Part shown: positions 31,394 through 42,323 of the stretch, one piece after another | Numbering within the stretch: position 1 is the stretch's first letter | How the letters are laid out: each line of letters opens with the position of its first letter | NCBI RefSeq assembly: GCF_010729895.1 | Contig: NZ_AP022612.1 | Location: forward strand, 62,001-126,000 | DNA from: Mycolicibacterium confluentis | Lineage (GTDB): Bacteria > Actinomycetota > Actinomycetes > Mycobacteriales > Mycobacteriaceae | Direction of reading: 5' to 3' | Length of the DNA stretch: 64,000 bases | Program-made: the position numbers and the translations under genes | The notes under the pieces: model-generated | What the model saw: only the letters and a program-made list of their open reading frames with translations | What the model was told of the DNA's origin: nothing | Database searches by the model: none

Positions 31394-33535
31394 GTGGTTT
31401 CCGTGACTTCCAACACCAGCATCTCCGAGGAGATCGCCGCCCGTGACCTGGTCCGCAGTTGGGCCTCGGGGTCCGGCGGCATCGCCGCCGCACGAGATGT
31501 CGAACAGGGTGAGCCCGGGGCCTGGCGGCCCGTCTACGAGGGCCTGGCCGAACTAGGGCTGTTCGGTGTCGCGGTCGACGAGGAGGCCGGCGGCGCAGGC
31601 GCGTCGGTGACCGACCTGTGCGCCATGCTCGACGAGGCCGCCTACGCCCTGGTGCCCGGCCCGGTCGCCTCCACCGCACTGGCCACACTGCTGCTCGACG
31701 ACGCCGAGGCCCTCGGCGCGCTCATCTCCGGTGAGCGGGTCGCCGCGGTGGCGCTTGCCGCCGACGTGCGCCTCGACGGTGACACGGTGTCGGGTAGGGC
31801 CGACCACGTGCTCGGCGCCGAACCGGGTGCCCTGCTGCTGCTCCCGGCGGGGGACCAGTGGGTGCTGGTCGACGGTGCCGCGGCGGGCGTGACGATCTCG
31901 GCGTTGCCGGCCACCGACTTCTCCCGTCCGCTGGGGCGCGTCGATCTGGACTCGGCGCCGGCGAGCGTGTTGGCGGTGTCACCGCAGCGGGTGGCGGATC
32001 TGGCCGCGACGGTGCTGGCCGCCGAGGCCGCGGGCGTGGCGCGCTGGGCGCTGCACACCGCGGTCTCCTACGCCAAGGTCCGAGAGCAGTTCGGCAAGCC
32101 GATCGGCAGCTTCCAGGCCATCAAGCACATGTGCGCGGAGATGCTGCTGCGCTCCGAGCAGGCCTCGGTGGCCGCCGCGGATGCGGCCCGCGCCGCCGCG
32201 GAGTCGGCCGGATCCGACGACGACCAGCTGTCGATCGCCGCCGCGGTCGCCGCCGCCGCGGGCATTGCCGCGGCGGGCATTGCCGCGGCCAAGGCCAACG
32301 CCAAGGACTGCATCCAGGTGCTCGGTGGCATCGGCATCACCTGGGAGCACGACGCGCACCTTTACCTGCGTCGCGCTTATGGCATCGAGGCGGCGCTGGG
32401 CGGGCGGCGTCACTGGCTGCGCCGCGTGGCTCAGCTGACCGCCGACGGCGTGCGGCGCACCCTCGACATCGACCTCAGTTCCGTCGAGCAGTTGCGGCCC
32501 GAGATCGCCGCGACCGTGGCCGAGGTGGCCGCGCGCCCAGCCGAGGAGCGGCAGCGCGCGCTGGCCGACGCCGGGTTGCAGGCGCCGCACTGGCCGCGGC
32601 CGTACGGCCGGGACTCCTCGCCGGCCGAGCAGCTTCTCATCGATCAGGAACTCGAGGCCGGTGGCGTCGAGCGGCCGGATCTGGTCATCGGATGGTGGGC
32701 CGCACCCACGATCCTCGAGCACGGCAGTCCGGAGCAGGTGCAGCGGTTCGTGCCCGCGACGTTGCGCGGTGACGTCATCTGGTGCCAGCTGTTCAGCGAG
32801 CCGGGCGCGGGATCCGACCTGGCCGCGCTGCGCATGAAAGCCGTTCGCGCCGAAGGTGGTTGGCGACTCACCGGACAGAAGGTGTGGACCTCGGCCGCGC
32901 AGAAGGCGCACTGGGGTGTCTGCCTGGCGCGCACCAATCCCGACGTCGCCAAGCACAAGGGCATCACGTACTTCCTGATCGACATGACGTCACCGGGCAT
33001 CGTGATCCGTCCGCTGCGTGAGATCACCGGCGATGAACTGTTCAACGAGGTGTTCTTCGACGACGTCTTCGTGCCCGACGAGATGGTGGTCGGCACGGTC
33101 GACGACGGCTGGCGCCTGGCCCGCACCACTCTGGCCAACGAGCGTGTCGCGATGGCGCAGGGCACGGCCCTGGGCAATCCGATGGAGGAACTGCTCGGCA
33201 CGGTCCGCGACGGTGGACTCGACCCGGCCGATCTCGATCGCCTCGCCGAGTTGATCGTCTCGGCCCAGGTGGGGTCGCTGCTGGATCAGCGGATCGCCCA
33301 GCTCGCCGTCGGCGGTGGGGATCCGGGACCACAGGCCAGTGCGCGCAAGCTGATCGGGGTTCGGTACCGGCAGGGGCTGGCGGAGTTCCGGATGGAACTG
33401 TCCGAGGGTGCGGGCGCGGTCATCGGCCCGCGCGTGCACGACTTCCTCAACACCCGCTGCCTGACCATCGCGGGCGGTTCCGAGCAGATCCTGCTGAACC
33501 TGGCCGGCGAGCGCCTGCTCGGCCTGCCCCGCTGA
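31394..33535 (+). CDS. fadE34: Acyl-CoA dehydrogenase FadE34 (cholesterol side chain)
   Basis: FadE34 (ChsE3) introduces the double bond into the five-carbon cholesterol side-chain CoA ester. The 713-residue protein is a head-to-tail fusion of two acyl-CoA dehydrogenase modules, against the common heterotetramers of separate genes. The first half ends around ITWEHDAHLYLRRAYG, and the second holds FSEPGAGSDLAAL, GWRLTGQKVWTS and the C-terminal TIAGGSEQILLNLAGERLLGLPR. GTG 31394 is the start. KstR controls it from the divergent operator. Confidence 0.95.
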   Translation: MVSVTSNTSISEEIAARDLVRSWASGSGGIAAARDVEQGEPGAWRPVYEGLAELGLFGVAVDEEAGGAGASVTDLCAMLDEAAYALVPGPVASTALATLLLDDAEALGALISGERVAAVALAADVRLDGDTVSGRADHVLGAEPGALLLLPAGDQWVLVDGAAAGVTISALPATDFSRPLGRVDLDSAPASVLAVSPQRVADLAATVLAAEAAGVARWALHTAVSYAKVREQFGKPIGSFQAIKHMCAEMLLRSEQASVAAADAARAAAESAGSDDDQLSIAAAVAAAAGIAAAGIAAAKANAKDCIQVLGGIGITWEHDAHLYLRRAYGIEAALGGRRHWLRRVAQLTADGVRRTLDIDLSSVEQLRPEIAATVAEVAARPAEERQRALADAGLQAPHWPRPYGRDSSPAEQLLIDQELEAGGVERPDLVIGWWAAPTILEHGSPEQVQRFVPATLRGDVIWCQLFSEPGAGSDLAALRMKAVRAEGGWRLTGQKVWTSAAQKAHWGVCLARTNPDVAKHKGITYFLIDMTSPGIVIRPLREITGDELFNEVFFDDVFVPDEMVVGTVDDGWRLARTTLANERVAMAQGTALGNPMEELLGTVRDGGLDPADLDRLAELIVSAQVGSLLDQRIAQLAVGGGDPGPQASARKLIGVRYRQGLAEFRMELSEGAGAVIGPRVHDFLNTRCLTIAGGSEQILLNLAGERLLGLPR

Positions 33536-33541
33536 CCTGGT

Positions 33542-34123
33542 TCAGAACCGGGTGTGGCTGCAGGCGCTGGGTGACGTGAGGTTCACGCCGGAGTAGACCA
33601 CCTGGATGTTCGTGCAGACGATGAAGTCGGAGTCGGTGGCCGGCCTGCCGGTGTTCCAGTCCGTGGGCACCGAACTGCCGGCGACGGTGAACCGCTCGAG
33701 TGGTCCGCCGCCGTAGTAGACGTTGGTGATCTCGACGTTGGTCGGCGAGCGGAACATCTTCGACAGGACACCGTCGTAGTTGCCGCCCTTGGTCTCTCGG
33801 GGGGCCCACGACGGAGAGCTGTAGTCGACCTCCTGCCAGACGTTGCGGGCCATGCTGCGCACGGTGACCGTCTGCCGCGCCCACAGGTCGTTGGGGAACG
33901 TGATCGGACCGTCGGGTGTCATCAGGTTGGCCCGCGCCGTGAAGTGGCACCGGTTCTCGCCGGGGATGCAGTCGGCGGTGGTGTGGACCTCGAGTTGGGT
34001 GATTCCGTCCACGGGGATGGACGCGTCGCCGCTGTCGAAGGCCGCGCCCGCCAGAGCGGGTTGGGTCATGGCGGCCAGCACCGCGAGTCCGCCGGTCAGC
34101 ACTGCAAGTCGCCGCATGATCAT
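33542..34123 (-). CDS. Secreted protein of unknown function (Rv3572-like)
   Basis: From ATG 34123 the 193-residue protein has a Sec signal peptide (RRLAVLTGGLAVLAAMTQPALA, cleaved near AGA). The mature part is beta-rich with four Cys (DCIPGENRC, IVCTN, SACSHTRF). Pieces such as NDLWARQTVTVRSMARNVWQEVDY are shared with M. tuberculosis Rv3572. It sits 17 bases after kshB on the same strand, so it is probably co-transcribed and may be KstR-controlled. No function can be inferred. Confidence 0.8.
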   Translation of the reverse strand: MIMRRLAVLTGGLAVLAAMTQPALAGAAFDSGDASIPVDGITQLEVHTTADCIPGENRCHFTARANLMTPDGPITFPNDLWARQTVTVRSMARNVWQEVDYSSPSWAPRETKGGNYDGVLSKMFRSPTNVEITNVYYGGGPLERFTVAGSSVPTDWNTGRPATDSDFIVCTNIQVVYSGVNLTSPSACSHTRF

Positions 34124-34140
34124 CGAAAGTATCCCGTCAG

Positions 34141-35202
34141 CTATTCGTCGTAGGTCACTTCGACCGAATCGGACACCGGTGTGGCCTGGCAGCCCAGGAT
34201 CAGGCCCTCCTCGAGGTCCGAGGGCTCCAGCACGTCGTTGATCTCCATATCGACCGCGCCGTTCTTCATCAGCACCGCGCACGCGCCGCAGTGGCCCTCG
34301 CGGCACGAGAACGGCGCGTCGAGGCCCTTGTCGAGCAGCACGTCGAGCAGCTTGGCCTTGCGCGGCCAGTTGATCTCGTGGGTCGTCCCGTCCAGGGTGA
34401 CGACGGCAGTCGCCGGCCCCTGATCGTCGTCGTCGCTGTCGTCGATCACGACTTTGGCGAACGGGTCGCTGTCCAGCGACTTGAACACCTCGACGTGCAC
34501 CTGGTCGGCGGGCACGGACAGCGAGCCCAGTGCGTCCTGTGCGGCGGCCATGAACGGGCCGGGGCCGCAGATGAACACCTGCCGGTCGGTGAAGGGTGCG
34601 GCCAGGCGGGCCAGTGCGGGTGCACTCGGCAGGCCCTGCACGGACTCCAGCCAGTGCACCACCGAAAGACGGTCGGGGTGCTTGGCGGTCAGTTCGCGCA
34701 GTGCGTCCGCGAAGATCACCGAGCCCTCGTCGCGGTTGGCGTAGATCAGCGTCACCTGACCGGAGCCCTCCGAGAGCGCCGACTTACAGATCGCCATCAT
34801 CGGTGTGATGCCGCTGCCGCCCGCCACCAGGAGGAAGTCGGTGTCGAGGTCCTTCGGCACGAAGGTTCCCGAGGGCGCCAGCACGTGGATGCGCATGCCG
34901 GGATGGGCGTTGTCGCACAACCAGTTCGACGCGTAGCCGCCCGCCGTGCGCTTGACGGTGACCGCCAGCGCGTCGTCACTGAACGGGGACGTGCACAGCG
35001 AGTAGCAGCGGGCGACCGATCCCGTCCGGTCGGAGGGGATCCGCAGGGTCAGGAACTGCCCGGGGGAGTAGCGGAGTCGTTCAGCGGGGATCTCGGCACC
35101 GTCCGGCACCGCGAAGACCAGCGACCGTGCGTCGTCGGTCTCGGCGATGACGTCCGCCACCTGCAGTTCCAGCACGTGGCTGCCCAGAGGCTCGTCGGTC
35201 AC
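34141..35202 (-). CDS. kshB: 3-ketosteroid 9-alpha-hydroxylase reductase subunit KshB
   Basis: KshB passes electrons from NADH through FAD and a 2Fe-2S cluster to the Rieske oxygenase KshA, which opens ring B of cholesterol intermediates. The 353 residues have the FAD motif ARCYSLCTSP, the NAD domain start VAGGSGITPMMA and a C-terminal plant-type ferredoxin with CREGHCGACAVL and GLILGCQ. GTG 35202 is chosen for its AAAGGGTG ribosome site. KstR boxes lie in the divergent region shared with hsaA. Confidence 0.96.
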   Translation of the reverse strand: MTDEPLGSHVLELQVADVIAETDDARSLVFAVPDGAEIPAERLRYSPGQFLTLRIPSDRTGSVARCYSLCTSPFSDDALAVTVKRTAGGYASNWLCDNAHPGMRIHVLAPSGTFVPKDLDTDFLLVAGGSGITPMMAICKSALSEGSGQVTLIYANRDEGSVIFADALRELTAKHPDRLSVVHWLESVQGLPSAPALARLAAPFTDRQVFICGPGPFMAAAQDALGSLSVPADQVHVEVFKSLDSDPFAKVVIDDSDDDDQGPATAVVTLDGTTHEINWPRKAKLLDVLLDKGLDAPFSCREGHCGACAVLMKNGAVDMEINDVLEPSDLEEGLILGCQATPVSDSVEVTYDE

Positions 35203-35239
35203 CGGTACACCCTTTCTCAGTACTCGATCACTACACAAC

Positions 35240-35253
35240 TAGAACAGGTTACA
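35240..35253. promoter_or_regulatory. KstR operator upstream of kshB
   Basis: TAGAACAGGTTACA fits the TnnAACnnGTTnnA consensus. It lies 37 bases upstream of the kshB start in the kshB-hsaA divergent region. Confidence 0.85.
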
Positions 35254-35307
35254 AAAACGAACCTCTGCAGGTCCAGCGGCTGTATGAGGACGCTGCTCGA
35301 CACAAAT

Positions 35308-35321
35308 CGTAACGTGTTCTA
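35308..35321. promoter_or_regulatory. KstR operator upstream of hsaA
   Basis: CGTAACGTGTTCTA matches the KstR consensus at every position but the first (C for T). It lies 57 bases before the hsaA start, separate from the kshB-side box, so each divergent promoter has its own operator. Confidence 0.82.
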
Positions 35322-35377
35322 GTCTGGCTTCAGCATTTCTGATGTACGCGATCAGCCCGCCCGTGGGAGGCAATCCA

Positions 35378-38367
<2,990 letters not shown>

Positions 38368-38379
38368 GCGGGACTGAAG

Positions 38380-38955
38380 ATGAGCGGTGCACCCGGTGCA
38401 GGCATCGACCCGCGCACATTTCGCACTGTGCTCGGTCAGTTCTGCACCGGCGTCACGATCATCACGACCGTGCACGAGGACAAGCCGGTGGGATTCGCCT
38501 GTCAGTCGTTTGCGGCGTTGTCACTGGACCCGCCCCTGGTGCTGTTCTGCCCCACGAAGGTGTCGCGATCGTGGACCGCGATCGAGGCCAGCGGGCGATT
38601 CTGCGTCAACATCCTGCATGAGAAGCAGAAGGACGTGTCGGCGCGGTTCGGGTCCAAGGAACCGGACAAGTTCGCGGGCATCGACTGGACACCGTCACCG
38701 CTCGGGTCGCCGGTGATCGACGGCACGCTGGCGCACATCGACTGCACGGTCGCTTCGGTGCACGACGGCGGTGATCACAACGTGGTCTTCGGGAAGGTGC
38801 ACTCGCTGTCGGAGGTGCCCAAGAAGAAGCCGCGACCGCTGCTGTTCTATCGGGGTGAATACACCGGCATCGAACCGGACAAGAACACCCCGGCGCAGTG
38901 GCGCGACGATCTTGAGGCGTTCATCACCGCCACGACGCCCGACACCTGGCTCTGA
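38380..38955 (+). CDS. hsaB: Flavin reductase HsaB
   Basis: HsaB uses NADH to reduce flavin for HsaA. The 191-residue protein has the flavin-reductase-like fold (FCTGVTIITTVHEDKPVGFACQSF and SLDPPLVLFCPTKVSRSW). It is the last gene of hsaADCB. In M. tuberculosis the operon continues with nat; here a divergent unrelated locus follows, so nat is absent from this position. Confidence 0.96.
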   Translation: MSGAPGAGIDPRTFRTVLGQFCTGVTIITTVHEDKPVGFACQSFAALSLDPPLVLFCPTKVSRSWTAIEASGRFCVNILHEKQKDVSARFGSKEPDKFAGIDWTPSPLGSPVIDGTLAHIDCTVASVHDGGDHNVVFGKVHSLSEVPKKKPRPLLFYRGEYTGIEPDKNTPAQWRDDLEAFITATTPDTWL

Positions 38956-39064
38956 CCCCAACACAGGTTGCGCCGGAGCCCGCCACCCGTCGCCGAAAGT
39001 TGACTTGCTGACCCGTTTTCCCAGGAAGAGGCGCGAAGAGCCAACTCGGGGCGCAGAGAAAGGG

Positions 39065-39316
39065 CTAGACGCAGCCCATGGCGCACGCGTCAGCCGGCAC
39101 CGAGTTCTCGGTGTCGATCGTGGCGGGCGGCTGATTCTGCGTGAGATCGAGGTCGTGATCCAACTCGGGCATCATCGGCAACATATTGCAGACGAAGCCC
39201 AAGGGGCCGCAGGGCGGCGGGCCGCCGGGATCCGCGCTGGCAGTGCCCGCGAATGCGACCGCAGCAGCGGTGCCGGTGGCGGCCGCAAATGTCGCTATCG
39301 CTGCTCGTCTCAACAC
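39065..39316 (-). CDS. Small secreted protein with four cysteines
   Basis: The 83-residue product has a clear Sec signal (RRAAIATFAAATGTAAAVAFAGTASA, cleavage before DPGG). The mature part is about 55 residues, starts with DPGGPPPCGPLGFVCNMLPMMPE and ends in ACAMGCV. The four Cys could make two disulfides. Similar small exported proteins of unknown role occur in mycobacteria. The start is GTG 39316 or TTG 39313, without a strong ribosome site. It stands alone between hsaB (convergent) and the lipase gene. Confidence 0.65.
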   Translation of the reverse strand: MLRRAAIATFAAATGTAAAVAFAGTASADPGGPPPCGPLGFVCNMLPMMPELDHDLDLTQNQPPATIDTENSVPADACAMGCV

Positions 39317-39414
39317 AAGGAGTCACCCTAGTGGGTGGCCTCTACGCCAGCGGCCGTCCCGGCCAAATAACACGCGTGTGATTCATTCACATTGTGGATA
39401 ATCCCTGTGGATAA

Positions 39415-40209
39415 CTACAGGTGTGCGTCGATGAACTCCACGATCGCGGCCGCCACTTCGCGGTGCTCGATGTCGTTGAGCACGTCGTGGCGGGAATCCG
39501 TGAACTCACGCAGTTGCAACGCCTCGATCTGCTCGGCATAGGCGCGCACCGCGCCGACGGGGCCGATCGGGTCCCCACTGCCGTGGACCGCGAGCGTGGG
39601 GGTCGTCAACGTGGGCAATTCCGATCCCATGCGGTCCCAGGCAGCGTCGAGTTCGCGGCCCAGTGCGGCCCCGTCGGCGTCGACGAACGCCAGCGGATCA
39701 TGTTGCAACGAGTCGAGATAGAACGGGTCCCGCGAGAGCCAGGACGGGTCGAGGTTGAAAGAGGTGTCTGCGTCGAGCATCTCGCGCAGCGGGACCAGCG
39801 GTGCACCGGAGATCACGCCCGCGCGATACCGATCCGGTTCCGCGAGCAGCCGAAACAGGGTCACCACCGATCCGAACGAATGCCCCTGCGCCACCAGCGG
39901 TAATCCAGGGTGTTCTCGGGCGACGTGCTCGGTCAGTTGATCGGCGAGCGCCGAACTCGCGGCGGCGGAGACGAAGTCGCCGCGCGCACCGGGACTCAGA
40001 CCGTGGCCGTACTGATCAACGGCCCACAGGTCGAATCCGGCGGCGTTCAACGCGAAGCCGTAGCGGTGATACAGGCCTGTGTGCTCGCCGAAACCGTGCA
40101 GAAAGACGATTGCCGCGCGAGGTTCGGGCGCGGCCCAGTGTCGGTAGTAGACCGGACCGCGGTCGGTGTCGAAGACGGGCATGGCGTCGACTGCACCACG
40201 CGCGGACAC
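39415..40209 (-). CDS. Monoacylglycerol lipase / lysophospholipase-like alpha/beta hydrolase
   Basis: The 264-residue serine hydrolase (S33/Hydrolase_4 type) has the oxyanion segment FLHGFGEHTG and the nucleophile GHSFGS. The acid is in GSGDPIGP and the His in DSRHDVLND, as in mycobacterial monoacylglycerol lipases. It may release fatty acids from glycerides or lysolipids. ATG 40182 is an alternative start. The gene is in a segment that differs from M. tuberculosis. Confidence 0.82.
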   Translation of the reverse strand: MSARGAVDAMPVFDTDRGPVYYRHWAAPEPRAAIVFLHGFGEHTGLYHRYGFALNAAGFDLWAVDQYGHGLSPGARGDFVSAAASSALADQLTEHVAREHPGLPLVAQGHSFGSVVTLFRLLAEPDRYRAGVISGAPLVPLREMLDADTSFNLDPSWLSRDPFYLDSLQHDPLAFVDADGAALGRELDAAWDRMGSELPTLTTPTLAVHGSGDPIGPVGAVRAYAEQIEALQLREFTDSRHDVLNDIEHREVAAAIVEFIDAHL

Positions 40210-40295
40210 TGTGCCGCAAGCATTCTGCGCATTCGCGTTGGGTCGTTGCCGGGCCAGGGAATGTGGGGAACACTCCGGAGCGCAGGCGATGCCAG

Positions 40296-40457
40296 CCGGC
40301 CATCATGTCCGAGATGTTTCCGACCCGGATGAGGTATTCCGGTGTCTCCCTTGGCTATCAGGTCACTGCGATCGCCGCGGGTTCGGTCGCTCCGAGCATC
40401 GCGACCGGGCTGCTCAAGAAGTACGACTCCTCGTATACCGCTGAGGTGATTCCTTGA
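40296..40457 (+). pseudogene. C-terminal fragment of an MHS-type MFS transporter
   Basis: An open stretch reads PAIMSEMFPTRMRYSGVSLG and continues to GSVAPSIATGLLKKY before a stop. This is the conserved late loop and helix (EMFPTRvRYsGvSlgy) of metabolite:proton symporters such as ShiA or PcaK. About 400 N-terminal residues are missing, and the upstream bases belong to the minus-strand lipase gene. It is the remnant of a deleted transporter gene. Confidence 0.75.
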
Positions 40458-40685
40458 CGTGTGGGACCCCACGTGTGGACCACTGGGCAGCTGTCGGGAG
40501 CGGCGCGAGGCTCGGATTGTCCGCAGCGGAGGGCCTCCAGCTGGAGATTTGCGGGTTCGGCCACATCGGCAAGGGGTGTCCGAGGGCTATGAGCGGACGT
40601 CGCGAACGGAGCCCTCCACAGAAAAGGTCAACCGACTAACATTCTGCGCGACCCCCTTTGTGGAAGCCAATTGAGCCTACCCTAA

Positions 40686-40732
40686 AGTAGGTAAGGCAAA
40701 CCTATTGTGACTAAGGTAAATTTCAGGTAATT
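40686..40732 (+). promoter_or_regulatory. IdeR-like iron box and promoter before the GjpA-like gene
   Basis: GTAGGTAAGGCAAACCTAT at 40686-40704 matches the IdeR consensus TTAGGTTAGGCTAACCTAA at 15 of 19 positions. It is followed by TTGTGA (40704-40709), a 17-base spacer and TAATTT (40727-40732), a good -35/-10 pair 46 bases from the start codon. The box touches the -35. The rest of the 320-base gap (40458-40777) is AT-rich near the gene and shows no other gene. Confidence 0.65.
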
Positions 40733-40777
40733 TTCAGCCGTTCCTCAGTTAACCCCCTAACCACCAGGGAGATCTAC

Positions 40778-42226
40778 GTGCAACATCCTGGCTTTTCCGC
40801 CATCGCCGCTACGCCGGTCGTGACCCGCAAGGACAAGCTCGCGCTTGCCACGGTCGCAGTGCTGGGCGCCAGCGCCATTGCCGTCACGCCGGTCGTGGCG
40901 CCGAACGCCACGACGGCTCTTCCGCAGGTCCAGAGCCATGCGTACGACCTGACGGCTGCGCTGAACGCCACCGCCTCGCCGCTGGAGATCTACGGCTCCG
41001 TTTTCAACGAAACGTTCAACAACCTGAGCCTTCTCGGCTCTGCGGTGGTGAACGACCCGGCCCCGCTGCTGAGCCAGGTGCTGGAGAACCAGAAGGGCTA
41101 CCTGGAGAAGATCTTCGGGGCGTTCGGGTCCATCCCCACCAGCGTGGAGACCTGGTGGGAGGGCAGCAACGGCAAGGCCCGTCTGGACATGGCCAGGGTC
41201 GCGCTGGAAGCCGGCGACCTCGGCGAGGCCTACCGCTGGTTCAACCACTCCATGCTGTACGCGTTCAACGCAGCCTTCGGTCCGCTCATCGCACCGGGTG
41301 TCTTCCTGTCGGGCATCCCGCGCGGCGGGACCGAGTACTTCGCGGGCATCCCGGAGCAGATCGCGCAGAACTTCACGAACCTGGTCGCGGCCACCTTCAC
41401 CCGTGCCGTCGTCGTCACCGGCCTGTTCCAGGGCGTGTTCGGCACCATCAGCGGCGCGGTGTTCGAGCTCACGCGCGTCGTAGGGGCGACGGTCGAAGCG
41501 ATCAGCAAGGGCGACATCGTGGGCGCCCTCAACGCCGTGATCAACACCCCGGCGATCCTCGCCAACGCGGTGCTCAATGGCTTCGACTACGCCGATGAGG
41601 ATCCGGAGACCGGCACCGGTGGCTACGCCGAGTGGCCGGCCCTGCTCACCTTCGCCGAGCCGGGCGAGACGGGCGCCGTCGCCGGTCTGTTCCAGACCCT
41701 GCTCATCAACATCCCCAAGCAGCTGGCCGCCGCCATCGCGCCGCCCGCCCCGACCACGACGACCGCCCTGGTCTCCGAGGTCCCAGCCGGCGTGCTCGAC
41801 GCGCCCGCGCTCGAGACCGTGGACCCGGAGCCCACGGTGGAGCTCGACAAGGTTGAGCCGGCCGTCGAGAAGGCCGCACCGGTCGTTGAGCTCGTGAAGG
41901 TCGAATCCCCTGCGCCGGTCTCGACCGATGTCGAGGAGGGCACCGCTTCCGAGGGTGGCGCGGCCAGCCTCGAGGGTGACACCGAGGGCAAGACCACCGC
42001 GGCGGATCGAATCAAGGCCAAGATCAGCGAGGCCAAGGAGGCCCGCGAGGCTCGCGCCCAGGTCGTCAAGGAGCGGGTCGAGGCCGCCAAGGAGAAGGCT
42101 GCCGCCGCCCGTGAGGCTCGCGCCGAGAAGAGGGCCGGTGCCGCCAAGGAGAGCAAGTCGAGCGACTCGACCGACTCCGGCAGCAGCTCCAGCAGCTCCA
42201 GCGGCGGTTCGGATTCCGACTCCTGA
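40778..42226 (+). CDS. Exported surface protein, GjpA-like outer membrane porin family
   Basis: The 482-residue protein has an N-terminal hydrophobic export segment (ALATVAVLGASAIAVTPVVA). A domain of about 250 residues with repeated amphipathic/hydrophobic helices follows (PLLSQVLENQKGYLEKIF and GVFGTISGAVFELTRVVGA). A Pro/Glu/Val linker leads to a highly charged Lys/Ala/Arg/Glu coiled-coil-like tail (KEAREARAQVVKERVEAAKEK) and a Ser/Asp-rich end. The middle resembles mycobacterial proteins annotated as GjpA-type porins; I am only fairly sure of this. GTG 40778 follows GGGAG. A perfect hairpin terminator follows. The IdeR-like box suggests iron control. Confidence 0.6.
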   Translation: MQHPGFSAIAATPVVTRKDKLALATVAVLGASAIAVTPVVAPNATTALPQVQSHAYDLTAALNATASPLEIYGSVFNETFNNLSLLGSAVVNDPAPLLSQVLENQKGYLEKIFGAFGSIPTSVETWWEGSNGKARLDMARVALEAGDLGEAYRWFNHSMLYAFNAAFGPLIAPGVFLSGIPRGGTEYFAGIPEQIAQNFTNLVAATFTRAVVVTGLFQGVFGTISGAVFELTRVVGATVEAISKGDIVGALNAVINTPAILANAVLNGFDYADEDPETGTGGYAEWPALLTFAEPGETGAVAGLFQTLLINIPKQLAAAIAPPAPTTTTALVSEVPAGVLDAPALETVDPEPTVELDKVEPAVEKAAPVVELVKVESPAPVSTDVEEGTASEGGAASLEGDTEGKTTAADRIKAKISEAKEAREARAQVVKERVEAAKEKAAAAREARAEKRAGAAKESKSSDSTDSGSSSSSSSGGSDSDS

Positions 42227-42270
42227 CGCATGATGCATCGAACGCGAACGCGCTGAGACGCATATGAGGC

Positions 42271-42301
42271 GGGCCCCCTTCGACACTGTCGAAGGGGGCC
42301 C
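42271..42301. terminator. Perfect hairpin terminator between the GjpA-like gene and the aminotransferase gene
   Basis: GGGCCCCCTTCGAC and GTCGAAGGGGGCCC form a 14-base-pair perfect stem around ACT. It sits between convergent genes and can serve both. Confidence 0.9.
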
Positions 42302-42323
42302 GTTCGCATGTCAGGATCCCAAA

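Noticed and set aside
40757..42286. A 509-codon minus-strand open frame opposite the GjpA-like gene
   Set aside because: It is a low-complexity Leu/Gly/Arg shadow with no ribosome site; the plus-strand gene has a promoter, a ribosome site and a signal segment.
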